The position numbers and the translations under genes are program-made. A DNA stretch of 64,000 nt. It comes from Ophiura sarsii (taxonomy: Eukaryota > Echinodermata > Ophiuroidea > Amphilepidida > Ophiuridae). The number at the start of each line of letters is the position of its first letter. The first letter of the stretch is position 1. Positions 1 to 12,000 of this stretch are shown here, piece by piece. The notes under the pieces are model-generated. The model had not been told where the DNA came from, did not search any database, and worked only from the letters and a program-made list of their open reading frames with translations. Where the stretch lies: the NCBI GenBank assembly GCA_035610835.1, contig CM069455.1:49436868-49500867 (forward strand), in the 5' to 3' direction.

Positions 1-452
1 GCATTAACATTAGTCCTATCATTACAAGAAGGCAATTATAATCCAGGATATGCAGGCAGCAGAACAAAACATAGACCTCCCAGCGGCTACGGTACGGCAC
101 TTTCACCGGAAGATTGGTTGTTGGGAGACGCTGCACACAGGCTGGCCATAAATACAAACGCATCGTAATCGTGGCGCGGTTCAATATTAGCGCGTGTACA
201 GTGTCTGTTGCCTGATGAAAAACACGAGGCGTGCAATAGTACAACACGTATGGAACCAAGTTGCACGGCAAATGGAACCAAATTGCACGATCAATGACGT
301 ATGATGTAAAATCAATAAAATGGGACAACTATTTCATGTCATGTCACATACAATCCACCAATCAAATGACAAGGAAATTTCCAATGTTATATAAAAAGGT
401 CTATTTGAACTTTTCAAAAGATTCAACTTTCCTTACACACTTCATTCCACAG
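1..452. other. Non-coding, presumed intron upstream of HYR exon
   Basis: No ORF with a recognisable domain was found. It ends in a pyrimidine-rich stretch and AG at 451-452, the acceptor of the next exon, so it is probably an intron of the gene that contains the HYR exon. Confidence 0.4.
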
Positions 453-766
453 TATTGCCTGACCCAACACCACCAGTAATAAATATACAACCTGACGAGG
501 AATTTTACATAGCCGAAGAACTGGAAGGGATGCAATATTATTACACAGGGATAACAACAGCCTTTGATGCACAAGGAAGTGATGTTTTTATATCATATTT
601 ACCGGCGTCGGGATGTTATTTTCCCGTTGGAACTACAGTTGTTCTGGTTACAGCCACCATTTACAACGAATCACCAATATCCACACCTAGCCAGTCCAGG
701 GCCAGTATTAACAACGGAGCACCAATATCCATTTTTGGGCAGTTTACGGTCCAGGCAAAACAAAAG
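453..766 (+). CDS. HYR (hyalin repeat) domain exon, partial gene
   Basis: This single internal exon encodes about 104 residues of a HYR-type immunoglobulin-like extracellular module. Seen: a DPTPPVI start (the family usually begins D-x-x-PP-x-I), then a central segment, the hallmark FPVGTTVVLVTAT (consensus FPVGTTTVTYTAT), and the closing strand QFTVQAK. Splice signals are good: CCACAG before 453 and AAAAG|GTATG after 766. The frame enters with two bases (TA) of a split codon and a stop follows just past the donor. HYR modules occur in large adhesion or matrix proteins (hyalin, sushi/HYR proteins), normally in arrays; the remaining exons are not visible here. The insert between VTAT and the last strand is longer than usual, and the cysteine pair of many HYR domains is missing. 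Confidence 0.72.
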
Positions 767-987
767 GTATGATCAATTCAGGAATTCCCATGATTTCTCA
801 TAATTAAACGAAAGAAATGCCAAATAGTGAATGCCATGGTAAATTAAACTAAATCATAGCCAATTGTCAATTTAAGCTGATTTAATACCACTAGCGGCGT
901 ACCCTCGCTACGCTCGTGTCCCCGCTGAAACCACACAAACCCCCTACAACACCCCACCCCCAAACCAGGTAGATGTATAACCATATC

Positions 988-1087
988 NNNNNNNNNNNNN
1001 NNNNNNNNNNNNNNNNNNNNNNNNNNNNNNNNNNNNNNNNNNNNNNNNNNNNNNNNNNNNNNNNNNNNNNNNNNNNNNNNNNNNNNN
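988..1087. other. Assembly gap (100 N)
   Basis: Exactly 100 N, the usual placeholder for a gap of unknown size. Any translation through it is meaningless. Confidence 0.99.
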
Positions 1088-1210
1088 TCTACTACACCAC
1101 ACATCAACTGGGCGGAAAACATGTTTTTATAACCCGGCGTGCAGGTTTTTGGGCTACAAACGGAACCACGCTATATAACGAGGTGAATACACTCGCCTCG
1201 TGTCGACTGA

Positions 1211-1290
1211 CAGACGTGGTGTAGTGGCTAGGATCTGGGCCCGGGTACTGGAGGTCCGTGGTTCAAATCCCGGGGGTGCCGGGGTGACCT
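1211..1290 (+). repeat. tRNA-derived SINE head
   Basis: An A-box-like TGGTGTAGTGGCTAGG (1217-1232) is followed about 26 bases later by a B-box-like GTGGTTCAAATCCC (1258-1271), the spacing of an internal RNA polymerase III promoter. No cloverleaf with a clean acceptor stem closes, and the sequence runs on into unique DNA, which fits a SINE or tRNA relic rather than a functional tRNA. Confidence 0.5.
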
Positions 1291-1705
1291 TTCTGGTGAA
1301 TTTTGGGGGTGGGAAAGAAATCTGTTGCTGTGTGGTGAAATAGAGTTAGGGTTCAAGTTTGGGGCACACGCGCGGGGTTTTTTCTTATTACTTTTTGATC
1401 CCCCTGATTGACCACCCACCAGAGTATTTATGAACGCTCCCTTATGTAAATATTGTAAATACGTTTATAACAGCGGCAGAATCTCCCAAAATGTATTTGT
1501 GTAAATAAGAAAGATAATTTAAAGTTCATTAACAAAAATACAAGTGATAGTTGGTTAACAAAAAGTGTGCTAGTATGAGAAAGACATACATTAGAGCTAA
1601 AGTGAGGTATACAAACTCGCTCAAACACCAATTTGATGGAAGTAAATAAATGTGGTAAACTATATAGATATACTGTTAAGAATGCTAAACATGATTACAA
1701 TAATA

Positions 1706-1871
1706 TAGTGGCGGATACAGGGGGCGGGCGCCCTCCCCCCCCCCCCCCCCGTAAAATTTGACAATATACCTTTTTTGTGTACCACTTTACCTTTTTCAGA
1801 GGCATAGGTAGGTTTCGTCTGTAATTGCCACTTGTACCATGCATGTTTTTCTGCCGGTTTTGGGACAACCA

Positions 1872-1906
<35 letters not shown>

Positions 1907-2038
1907 TTAGCATGCTTAACAGAATTTCACGAGCTGAAGGCAAAACATTTTGGGACCTTTTACGATTTTTTGGTGTTACCAATTTAAAAAAACCTTGATC
2001 AGCCCCCCGTAAATTTTAATCCTGGATCCGCCACTGTA
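1706..2038. mobile_element. Small inverted-repeat element with poly-C tracts
   Basis: The left end AGTGGCGGATACAGG and the right end CCTGGATCCGCCACT are inverted repeats of the AGTGGCGGATCCAGG type common on hAT-like MITEs. The interior holds C runs, including one of about 34 bases (1873-1906). No clear 8-bp target duplication remains. No transposase is present. Confidence 0.5.
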
Positions 2039-2070
2039 ATAAGTTCATAAGTAAACTTCGCAATAAGAAT

Positions 2071-2258
2071 TACTGTAACTCGCCGGCTGGTCTTACTGTA
2101 ACTCGCCGGCTGGTCTTACTGTAACTCGCCGGCTGGTCTTACTGTAACTCGCCGGTTGGTCTTACTGTAACTCGCCAGTTGGTCTTACTGTAACTCGCCG
2201 GTTGGTCTTACTGTAACTCGCCGGTTGGTCTTACTGTAACTCGCCGGTTGGTCTTACT
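2071..2258 (+). repeat. 23-bp tandem repeat array, left part
   Basis: Eight head-to-tail copies of a 23-bp unit containing TGTAACTCGCCGG(C/T)TGGT. The first copies carry GGCTGGT and later ones GGTTGGT. The array is cut at 2258 by the composite element and resumes at 6014. Confidence 0.95.
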
Positions 2259-2269
2259 CCCAGCAAACA

Positions 2270-3520
2270 CAGAACGTTTCCGCAACGTTGCACCTAGGTT
2301 GCAGTTAGGTTGCGTCATTTAAAACGTTTTAACAACGTTTTTATAACGTTACGGTTTGGTTGTGATTTGGTTGTTTTAAGTTGATCCGTTGAAACGTGAG
2401 CAAAACGTTCTCTGAACGTTAAAGTTTAGTTCTAGTTGGTTGCACTTAGGTTGTGGTTAGGTTGTCATTATAAACGTTCTTACAACGTTATTATGACGTT
2501 GCGGGTTGTTTGTTTTAGGTTGCTTCTTGGAAACGTGATTACAACGTTCTCTGAACGTTGCATGTTGACCATCGGAAACGTTTACATAATGTTTTAACAA
2601 CGTTGTAACACTCAAATACGGTAGTTGGTTGTTTTAGTTTAATCCTTTAAACGTGAAAAGATGTTCCCTGAACGTTGTAGTTTAAGTTCTAGTTTGGTTG
2701 CACTAAGGTTCTGGTTAGGTTGTCATTAAAAACGTTCTTACAGCGTTATTATAACGTTGCGGGTTGTTTGTTTTAAGTACCAAATCACACCCAAACCGCA
2801 ACGTTATATATAACGTTGTAGAAACGTTTTAATGACAACCTAACCACAACCTAAGTGCAACCAAACTAGAACTTAACTGCAACGTTCAGAGAACGTTTTG
2901 CTCACGTTTCAACGGACCAACCTAAAACAACCAAATCACACCCAAACCGCAACGTTATAATAACGTTGTAGAAACGTTTTAATGACAACCTAACCACAAC
3001 CTAAGTGCAACAAAACTAGAACTTAACTGCAACGTTCAGAGAACGTTTTGCTCACGTTTCCATGGACCAACCTAAAACAACCAAATCACACCCAAACCGC
3101 AACGTTATAATAACGTTGTAGAAACGTTTTAATGACAACCTAACCACAACCTAAGTGCAACCAAACTAGAACTTAACTGCAACGTTCAGAGAACTTTTTG
3201 CTCACGTTTCCATTGACCAACTTAAAACAACCAAATCACACCCAAACCGCAACGTTATAATAACGTGGTTGAAATGTTTTAATGACAACCTAACCACAAC
3301 CTAAGTGCAACCAAACTATAACTTAACTGCAACGTTCAGAGAACGTTTTGCTCACGTTTCCATGGACCAACCTAAAACAACCAAATCACACCCAAACCGC
3401 AACGTTATAATAACGTTGTAAAAACGTTTTAATGACAACCTAACCACAACCTAAGTGCAACCAAACTAGAACTTGACTGCAACGTTCAGAAAACGTTTTG
3501 CTCACGTTTCCATGGACTAA
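2270..3520. repeat. 150-bp AACGTT-rich satellite, two inverted blocks
   Basis: On the right, unit starts (CCCAAACCGCAACGTTATA) lie at about 2790, 2941, 3091, 3241 and 3391, a period of 150 bp. From 2270 to about 2780 the same unit occurs as its reverse complement (GGTTTGGTTGTGATTTGG, AACGTGAGCAAAACGTT), more diverged. The blocks meet at about 2785, so the array is a large imperfect palindrome. Units are dense in the palindrome AACGTT. Confidence 0.85.
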
Positions 3521-3624
3521 TTAAATAATGAATTACATTTTATTTAAAAAGGTTTATTACGAATCAAAATTGTAATACAATACAATTTGGCATTACAAAT
3601 TTGATGTACTAATCTAGGCGTGTA

Positions 3625-4760
3625 CAGGGTGACCCAAAAAATGTTAACACTCTGGGCACATAAAATATCTTAAAAGGACAGGAACACACGGGTCTAATCT
3701 TGATGTATCGGCTTGGTCCAATTTGCATTAATTACAACTATGATTACGAACTTGTAAGAATGCTAAAAACATTATTGTGCAGTAATTCAAAAGTAACAAT
3801 ACCATTGCAACATTTAATCATAAGTTAGAATGTATCGATTATTGAATATAATTGAATCTTTTCATTCATTTATCCAACGATACAAGCAAGTTATAACAGG
3901 TGGTATTACCATTGACATTAATTGGATGGACCATTTCAACAAAGAGCATGAAATGTTTCAATTTCAATTTTAAAGACTGCTTTACTGACAGCTACCCATT
4001 GCACATGGAAAAAGAGTATAGAACTTGAACTCATGACAAAATACCTGTATAATTTATGTGGAATATATTTATTTATGTCTTTTAAGCTTGAAAAGAATCG
4101 GAAGAATGCGTTGAAAAGATTAAAGAAGAGATTAACTGATGTGTGTGTGTGTGTGACTTAATCATGTTGTTTCTTGCTTCGTGTATTTTAAAAGCTTTAC
4201 TTTATACATGACCGTACCAGTTCACCATTATTGAAGTCATTGATTCTCATATTAACGTCTGTTTATATTGACAGATCTCCAAAAAACTACTCCGCCCATT
4301 TCCATTGTAAGGATTTATGTCAATAAAACCAACGAGCGAAAAGTAAATACACCGAAATGACCCGAAATATGGTGAAGTGGTTTAGACATGGCATGACCGT
4401 ACCAGTTCACCATTATTGAAGTCATTGATTCTCATATTAACGGCCGTTTATATTGACAGATCTCCAAAAAACTACTCCGCCCATTTCCATTGTAAGGATT
4501 TATGTCAATAAAACCAACGAGCGAAAAGTAAATACACCGAAATGACCCGAAATATGGTGAAGTGGTTTAGACATGTACTGAGAGGATTGGACCAAGACGA
4601 TTTTGCTTCCTCATTCTAAATAACCAATTGGAACGCAATAAAATGCAAATGAAAGCTTATTTACTCAGCTTTCATAATACATCAAGATAACACCCGTGTG
4701 TGCCTGTCCTGTTAAGATATCTTATGTGCCCGGAGTGTTAACATTTTTTGGGTCACCCTG
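3625..4760. mobile_element. TA-flanked inverted-repeat element (mariner-type)
   Basis: Terminal inverted repeats of about 80 bp begin CAGGGTGACCC at 3625 and end GGGTCACCCTG at 4760, each flanked by TA, the target duplication typical of Tc1/mariner elements. The 1.14-kb interior has no long ORF. It contains a direct duplication of about 184 bp (4208-4391 and 4392-4575, both starting CATGACCGTACCAG) that differs at only a few bases. Confidence 0.7.
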
Positions 4761-5398
4761 TACAAATGAAATTAATTATAAATCAATTTATTTCTTTTTA
4801 TTTCTTTCTTTATTTTTTTAAATTTATTTAGGCCTATTAATTTTATTATCAGACGAGTTTCACTTCGCGCGCTTAATTTTTCACCGTAAACATGTAACTG
4901 TTTTACATCATTTTTTTAATCACTCACATCTGGCTTCATCACGACGTTCATATAACGTTTACACAACCAAATTATGTTACCTGGGCTGTAATCGCTAATT
5001 TGCATATTTTACCTGGCCTTACATGAGTCGAGTAAATTGTGGAAATAGCTCATTAGCATAATGTCAATGGTACAAAAATTAGCACCGGTGCTCGTTTGTA
5101 ACCTTTAAATTATGGTAATGAGCTAATTTGCACCTTTTATTTATTTAAACCTATTTTTTTTTTAAATTTAAGTCGATACATACATTTAAGAGCTTTTAAC
5201 ACCATAGAAAGTATTTTGATCTGTATACGTAAGTTCTCATATGTATAGCTAATAGGCAAGTAATTGTTCACTAATGCCATATACATTGAGCAAGAACATA
5301 GTACACATGAAAAGGTCAATGCCCGCCCCCTCCCTCTATAATACCACTACCGTTCCCTGGTTGCCATGGTGTAACTAACCGAATTTGATGAAAGTTTT

Positions 5399-5990
5399 TT
5401 ACACGTTTGGGATAACGTTGTGAAAACGTTCAAGACTAACGTTCATACAACATAAAAATGTGTCGACAAATAAACGTTCTTCTAACGTTGGATCGCAACG
5501 TTCCATGAACGTTGTTACGACGTTCCGATAACGTAATAAAGACAGTATAAAAACGTCATTTGGACGTAATGGTATAACTAACAGAATTTCAAGAACGTTT
5601 TTTAAACGTTTAGGACGTTGTGATAACGTTGTGAAAACGTTCATTACTAACGTTCAAACAACGTAAAAATGTGTCGACAAATAAACGTTCTTCTAACGTT
5701 GGATCGCAACGTTCCATGAACGTTGTCACGACGTTCCGATAACGTAATAAAGACAGTATAAAAACGTCATTTGGACGTAATGGTATAACTAACAGAATTT
5801 CAAGAAAGTTTTTTAAACGTTTAGGACGTTGTGATAACGTTGTGAAAACGTTCATGACTAACGTTCATACAACGTAAAAATGTGTCGACAAATAAACGTT
5901 CTCCTAACGTTGGATCACGTTCACAACGTTCTTTGAACTTTTAATCATAACGTTCCAAGAACGAAAGTGAAACCTTGCCACGACGTTCCA
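5399..5990. repeat. 211-bp AACGTT-rich tandem repeat
   Basis: Almost three copies of a roughly 211-bp unit, each with ATGTGTCGACAAATAAACG and several AACGTT/ACGTT motifs. Open frames on the - strand are repeat translations that recur at the same 211-bp spacing and are not genes. Confidence 0.85.
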
Positions 5991-6013
5991 ACAACGTAAT
6001 ATGGTTAGCTGGG

Positions 6014-6120
6014 CTGTAACTCGCCGGTTGGTCTTACTGTAACTCGCCGGTTGGTCTTACTGTAACTCGCCGGTTGGTCTTACTGTAACTCGCCGGTTGG
6101 TCTTACTGTAACTCTCCCAT
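6014..6120 (+). repeat. 23-bp tandem repeat array, right part
   Basis: Four further copies of the TGTAACTCGCCGGTTGGT unit plus a degraded fifth. This is the continuation of the 2071-2258 array after the inserted block. Confidence 0.92.
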
Positions 6121-7010
6121 AACTTACCGCCCCATAACTCGCCGTTTATCCATCCCCTAAAATAAAATGTACGGCCCGGCGTTTTTATGTTTAAGAGCTT
6201 GAACATACCCCGGGAACATACATTCAATTAGCTCAGTCATATAACAGTCAATTGTAATCTGACACTAGTTCATAGTATCAGATTGTAACATCATTAATGA
6301 TCACTATAGGCCTACATACTATATAATCCATTCCCAGGGCTTCTTGAACTTCATACTACAACTTACAAGCAGAGAAGATCTTTCCTGATACAAGTCACAA
6401 AATCTCGTATAGATATTATTTCTTGCTGTTTACTGTTTCTTGCGAGCTTTAAATCATTTTACGTATTATTTTAATACTAAGAATGGTTGACTTCAGTCTA
6501 TGACCGATCAAGCCAACTGACCTGAAAACTCACGAACAAACAAAGGAGTATTAGAATAGTGTTAGAATTCCGAGGTAAATCTTTTGCTGTGCCGAAAAAT
6601 GGCCGGAGTTTACCATTTCTGTTTTTGTTTCATCTTGCTTCCTAGATTCATGGATGGAAACTAAACTAGAATCATTCATTTCCGGTATCTTTATTTACAA
6701 ATGTCTTGTCTGTTTTTGTATAAACAAAATCGATGATTTAATTCAATGCCGGGTTATTATTCAATGCTTTTATTAACATCGCTAACAATTTACCGCCACT
6801 TGAATATAATTTGAGTTTTGAGTCCATACTACTGCACGTGACCAACTTGTATTATCGCTCGCTCAAGTCACACGCCACACGCGCCACTGTCAACGCAAAC
6901 TATCTCTCATTGGCTACGCCTCCGTAAGTGTCTTTGTTTAGTGGCCTTGCATGCACTTACCCGCTTTACTACTACTACACACCGTGTGTTGGGTTGTTAG
7001 CTTACGGCGA
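6121..7010. other. Upstream region of the bHLH-Orange gene
   Basis: No gene seen. Contains a CACGTG E-box near 6835 and sequence that becomes less AT-rich towards 7000. Bases 7020-7462 would be 5' UTR if transcription starts near the TATA-like site. Confidence 0.35.
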
Positions 7011-7019
7011 TAAATATAA
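7011..7019 (+). promoter_or_regulatory. TATA-like element
   Basis: TAAATATAA lies in a CG-richer stretch about 445 bases before the first coding ATG. Position and composition suit a core promoter, but AT-rich DNA gives such matches by chance. Confidence 0.25.
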
Positions 7020-7462
7020 TCGCCTCTGCTCTGTTACTACCCGATAACGACGCAAAACGCATTCATTCAACATATAGTATGTTTGTAGTGTCCGTGTGCA
7101 TATAATCAGTGGTAATACAACAAAGTCAGCGAGGAGGCTTCTTTATTTCTTAGCTGCTGCGTAAGCATCGAGACGGATGGATATATTTAGACGTCAGGGA
7201 GAATTCCATTTATATATCGGAGAGGTTAACGATTTATAGTAATATACATTACTAATGGCGTTGCACAGTCTGTATCTTGAATCGACGATTTTCTAAGGAG
7301 CATTATTATCGTCCGACGTTTTCGTAGATTTGTGGCGGCAAAAAGGTGCACTACTTATCCACAAGCAGTGGTTGTTTGCCCTTGTGTGTTGCTTGTTGTG
7401 TGTCATTGAGTGAGCAATTACGCTTCACCATTTATCGGAGAGGTTTTCGGTGATATCTTTTA

Positions 7463-7497
7463 ATGGATGCGAATGGAAATTTATATCAACAAAGCCG
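7463..7497 (+). CDS. bHLH-Orange regulator, coding exon 1
   Basis: The ATG at 7463 opens a short exon, MDANGNLYQQS plus two bases (CG) of a split Arg codon, ending at a strong donor CCG|GTGAGT. This start was chosen because its frame joins exon 2 in phase, and all five exons then read through without a stop to give 456 aa. The intron that follows is 1,481 bp. An upstream non-coding exon cannot be excluded. Confidence 0.6.
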
Positions 7498-8161
7498 GTG
7501 AGTTTACGCCTTACGGTAGATCTTGTGGGTTAACAACTACGTTTTAGGTAGATGTTATCACTTTGATCAGCCTGTATTCATGCTCATGTCATGTCATTAA
7601 ATAATACATAGGCTCTTTGTAGGTAGGCCTATATCAAATATAAAATAAGCTAGTATTATTAGTGTATTATGATTGTTTAAAAATGAATGTGCACACCGCT
7701 CGCTTATTTTACAAGAATCATCTGAATTGACATAATGATTGATATTGATGATCGATTATAAATTGTATGGACGCATAGTTGATTGAATATCGCTCAGTAT
7801 ACATAAGGTTTATTGAATGAACTATTATTATATTAACGATCAAGGATGCGCTGTACGATCTGAATGTGGATGCTTTGTTCAATGGCAGCAGGTGTGCAAT
7901 TTTTAAATGTTACTTATTAAATATTAATTATATTTAGTTTGTCTTTCAAAAGCGAGTCATGAAATAAGCAATAGCCCTATTTTAGTAGATCCATTCGAGG
8001 TAAAGGTTTTCACTCTAATGCTCTTGTCTTGTCGAACGTACTTCTCGAGGACGAAGGAGTGAGTCCATGCTTTGTCTTCGTTATATCGCCTCGCCGTATA
8101 AAGGGCATACACTCACCTTTAGCCTCACGCGCAACATCTCCCATCCCATTTGTAAAACAAT

Positions 8162-8620
8162 ATATCGTCAGCCTGCTTCGATAATTGCCTAACTCACTTT
8201 TCAGCAAAATTGAGTTTTTTGCATAAATCATGACTTCATTACATTATGCACATGCTGTTATAATACCTAAGTCATTGACCAATCAAAAGTGTTGATAAAT
8301 GAAGAGCTTTGTTGCAAAAGGGCCACCAGACCACTCCAACATGTTACTCATTTTGCATTATTGAATTTGCATTGACAAATCCATGGAATTAATCAAATTA
8401 TTGTATGGCTGTGTTCATCTGTTTCTATGACTTGGATTAGTGCATCCATGCACGCCAATTGAGGCATCAACAATACAAGTCACATTCCACATAATGAATA
8501 TCCACCCATCAATAATGCAAAATGAGTAACAGGTACACAGGTAACAGGTTTCATACTTTTGTTGTTTTCTAAGAACTAGAAAAAATTAGTTAGGCAATTA
8601 TCGAAGCAGGCTGACGATAT
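8162..8620. mobile_element. MITE in bHLH gene intron 1
   Basis: Inverted termini ATATCGTCAGCCTGCTTCG (8162 onward) and CGAAGCAGGCTGACGATAT (ending 8620), with TIRs of about 35 bp. The 459-bp interior also holds the inverted pair GTTACTCATTTTGCATTATT / AATAATGCAAAATGAGTAAC. No coding capacity. Confidence 0.7.
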
Positions 8621-8978
8621 GACACATAAGTATCCTTACAATTCATCTATACAAGCATTTAGACTTGGACATATCCTCCAGATCAGATGTGGCAAAAATA
8701 GGGGAGACAGGGGCCAAATACATTATTGACTGGTTTTGTATTTAAACATATCTGAAGCCATAAGTTTTAGTGGTAGATTGAATACCCAAGCCTATACGGT
8801 ACATACCCCCCCCCCCCCTGAAAACAGTGGATGACGTCCCATAAAAAGCCGAACATTACAATTGTTCCAACAACATCTTTGTTAGAATTATGATCAAGAT
8901 ATTTGCATTTTCAATACCACATTTTCAATCATCATGTTCTTTGATTTCAATTTTTCAATGACATCTTTACATTTACAG

Positions 8979-9042
8979 GGTCAGCGGCTGGAAGCGTAAC
9001 ACAAACCATTCAAGAAATTCCAGAAGAAAACGGAGAACACTT
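8979..9042 (+). CDS. bHLH-Orange regulator, coding exon 2
   Basis: The 64-bp exon lies between TTTACAG and CTT|GTAAGT. It completes the split Arg codon (CG+G) and adds 21 residues that are strongly basic (WKRN...RRKRR), a likely nuclear-localisation or DNA-contacting segment ahead of the HLH. It ends in phase 0. Confidence 0.65.
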
Positions 9043-12000
9043 GTAAGTGATTGTAATAGTAGGTGCCCGGGGGAGGGGGGGGAGGGCTCTGACATTGGAA
9101 AGGGGTATAGGTATATGTGCAGCCCTGAAGACCCCCTTCCCTTCTGGTAGCTCTTATACCCGCCCCCCCTTTTTTTTCTGCATGCATCCGCGCGTTAAGA
9201 CCCTATCTTATTGAAAATTCGAAAATCGCGAAAAATTTAATTTCAAAGCCCCAATTTTTTCGAGAAAATCAGTTCATCCATAAGAGTAAGACCATATTTT
9301 TGTCATAAAATTATATCAGACCAGTTTCGAAGCCCCCTTTTTTGAGACACTATTTTAATCATAAACTGTGAAAAGATTTCACCCAACACTGAGAAAATGG
9401 GGTTGATTTGAGATCAACATAGTTGATGAAACAGAACCTAAAATATAACAGATGGGCCATTCTAGTTTATATCGTGAAATTTAGATTGTTACACATCTGA
9501 AGTAACTCAGTAACTGGTCACGTGTGTGGGTGAATTAATGCCCGTGCCTGCGAGGGTGCGAGATACATGAACATTTACAACACTATTGACTATAATGGGC
9601 TAGCGGTGGAAAGTGTCTTTATGCGGGGGTCAGTGAGGTCATGGAAGGCTTGTGATTTCCATGCATACACATTATATCCATCTTTGCTTCCACGCTTTCG
9701 TCTTCGCTTTACGTATTTGTTGAGAATGTTGTGAATGAATTTGACGCGTGACAAATTTGGCGTGAACTATTGAAAGACATATTGAATCTATAATAGGGGA
9801 GATCGGGGATAGTGGCTCACATAACAGTGACTAAAACAAACAAATGAAGCGTGCGGGTTATTTATCCTAAGACATTGCTGTAGTACAGTGACCAGTTTAC
9901 TATTTGGTCATATTGTCCCTCTGCGTCCGTCCATTGCCAAGGAAGTGTGAGTGCCATTATATTTGGCTGCCTGCCCCAGTCAACCATCAGGTATCGTGAG
10001 TTTGAACCCGGGACATTGATCTCTGATCATGAAGCTAGTCTTGAGGCAAAGTATAAAAATCAAATATTTTTAGCGTCCTGACATTCTCAAAATTTGTTTT
10101 CCTTATTATTAACACTTTTAAGTGCAAATCGACCATTTTGGGGATAAACTTGGCAAACCTTGAAGAGGAGGGGGCCTATTTAAATTGTTTCTGAGGGGTA
10201 GGTCACTAAAAAAACTTTCTAAAATGCTTTATTTATATATAACAAAAGAAGCAAAGCTGTTACAAACATCTCAAACCCTGCGGGACCTGAACAAAAAAAG
10301 TAATGAATGAAATAAAGTAGAAAAAAAATGAAAATTGAAGAACACCAAAAGAAGGAAGCGGGAGGGCACGCTAGCGAATTGGTACCTTGGAAAACTTTCC
10401 AACAAATGTTACGAGATCTTCTTATGCCACCATGGTGTACGCTCAGTCCTGAGAGTTCGACACGCTTCAAACATTCTCTATGGAGAATGGGTTTGTGTTA
10501 ATTACTATTAAAATATTACAAGTTCAATCCATTAATTGTCTCCCTTCAGCTCCATCAAACAACTGTCCGCGGTTTTAAAGGATATAATAAGTTCCCAACT
10601 TGAATCATGGTGGTAGTCATTGTATAATGTCAAGTTAATAAAGTCAAGGCATAATGTTGAAGGAGTTCGTTAAGAAAACATTCGGCATCCAACATGTCCA
10701 AATATAGCTTTCTTCCATGCATTTCCGGCTGTAAACATTCATTATGGTAAACGCTCATGCATGACTTTCAATATATGTTTTCCTTAAAAGTTCTTATCAA
10801 TGATTGCATCCAAAATCACTATCATCGATATTTAGATCTACACGTATTTGAACAAGCGTGTTTTATCGCGATAAATAGAATAGGCAGGTGTATTTTCTAT
10901 TCGTCCAATTTGTCGTCATATCAATGAATGCGTTGGGTTGGGTCTGTGGTCTGATATACATATACAGGAATCGGTCACGGAAACAACATGGAATAAACCT
11001 CATAAATATAAGGCCAGTCTATAGCGTAATAATGGAAACCCCTTAATTTCCGGAATTCCCGGCCGGGGGAAGGGTCACTCCCATATCTTGGAATCTGTTA
11101 AAATCTGATCTAGGCCTATGCAAATGCAAACTTATTTTAGATTTTACATAAAAATATCTTAACAGAACAGCCTGAATGGCCAGATGGGAAAACTATGGAT
11201 GACATATCCGATAATTATTATTAAATCTGAACAGTGAGTCTGATATTTATAAACCAGCTGCCGTATAAAGATCCGGGGGAATTTGGTTTACATGTTAATA
11301 AAGCGGCACGTCCTACATGTAATATCTATATGAATAATAAATAAATCTCCGAGACCCCCATTTTGGAAATGTAACGCTTTCTGAGATGGCTATTTTAACT
11401 ATATATGTTTACCACGCGACAGTCGTCTGCAGTACGACAGTTCCAAAATTTCACAATTGTTTCAAAAATGTTTATCACCATTTGAGATCACCATGAGAAA
11501 TACATTAACATAAGTACAAACATGCGTAGTATTGGTTCAGCTATTCTTGAGATAAGAATTTAATAGTTGGGTATTAAAAGTTTCTGAAAAATCTGTTTTG
11601 TATGGGGTGGTACAACTATAACAGCCGCGTGAAAAGTGTTATGGATTTTAGAGCTAGCTAAACCAATAATATACACCTCCTTAGAATACCCAAATAAAGG
11701 CAAATCGCCTTTTTTTAAATGGTAAATAAATGAAACAGCGTTTCACTTGGAGACTCACTTTGTGGAGGGAATGTTGTACTTAATATCAATATGGTTACTA
11801 TAGGACCTCCTATTCGGCGCAAATTGGCATTCTCTTTATCGAATGTCCCACCAGCCGTACGAAAGTGCTGCCCCCACCCCCACCCCCGGGTGTAGATTGA
11901 GATGAGCTACTTCAGTCACCAGCAAACATGCCCACGATCATCGTAGCGATGGTTAATTGCAAAGTATTAGTCAAAGATCACAATCGGACAAATTTGTTTT

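Larger units (their letters stand above)
2259..6013. mobile_element. Composite AACGTT-rich element inserted in the 23-bp array
   Basis: The left end CCCAGCAAACAC and the right end GTTAGCTGGG form short inverted termini (CCCAGC/GCTGGG). Both sides are the same 23-bp array, and the dinucleotide CT is duplicated at the junctions (2257-2258 and 6014-6015), so the 3,755-bp block can be read as one insertion with a 2-bp target duplication. Inside are a 150-bp satellite in two orientations, a nested TA-flanked element, AT-rich filler and a 211-bp repeat. No transposase ORF was found, so it is non-autonomous. A 2-bp duplication would suit CACTA/EnSpm-like elements, but the superfamily is not established. 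Confidence 0.65.

Noticed and set aside
844..1224. Open frames on both strands across 988-1087
   Set aside because: They run through 100 N; the residues are undefined.
2071..2258. CRISPR-like regular repeats
   Set aside because: 23-bp units are head to tail with no spacers; this is a minisatellite in an animal genome.
5399..5855. Two 81-aa ORFs on the - strand with near-identical proteins
   Set aside because: They are translations of the 211-bp repeat and differ only by unit position.
10219..10470. 83-aa ORF on the - strand
   Set aside because: Low-complexity aromatic run in intron DNA, weakly similar to another repeat-like stretch near 23.2 kb.
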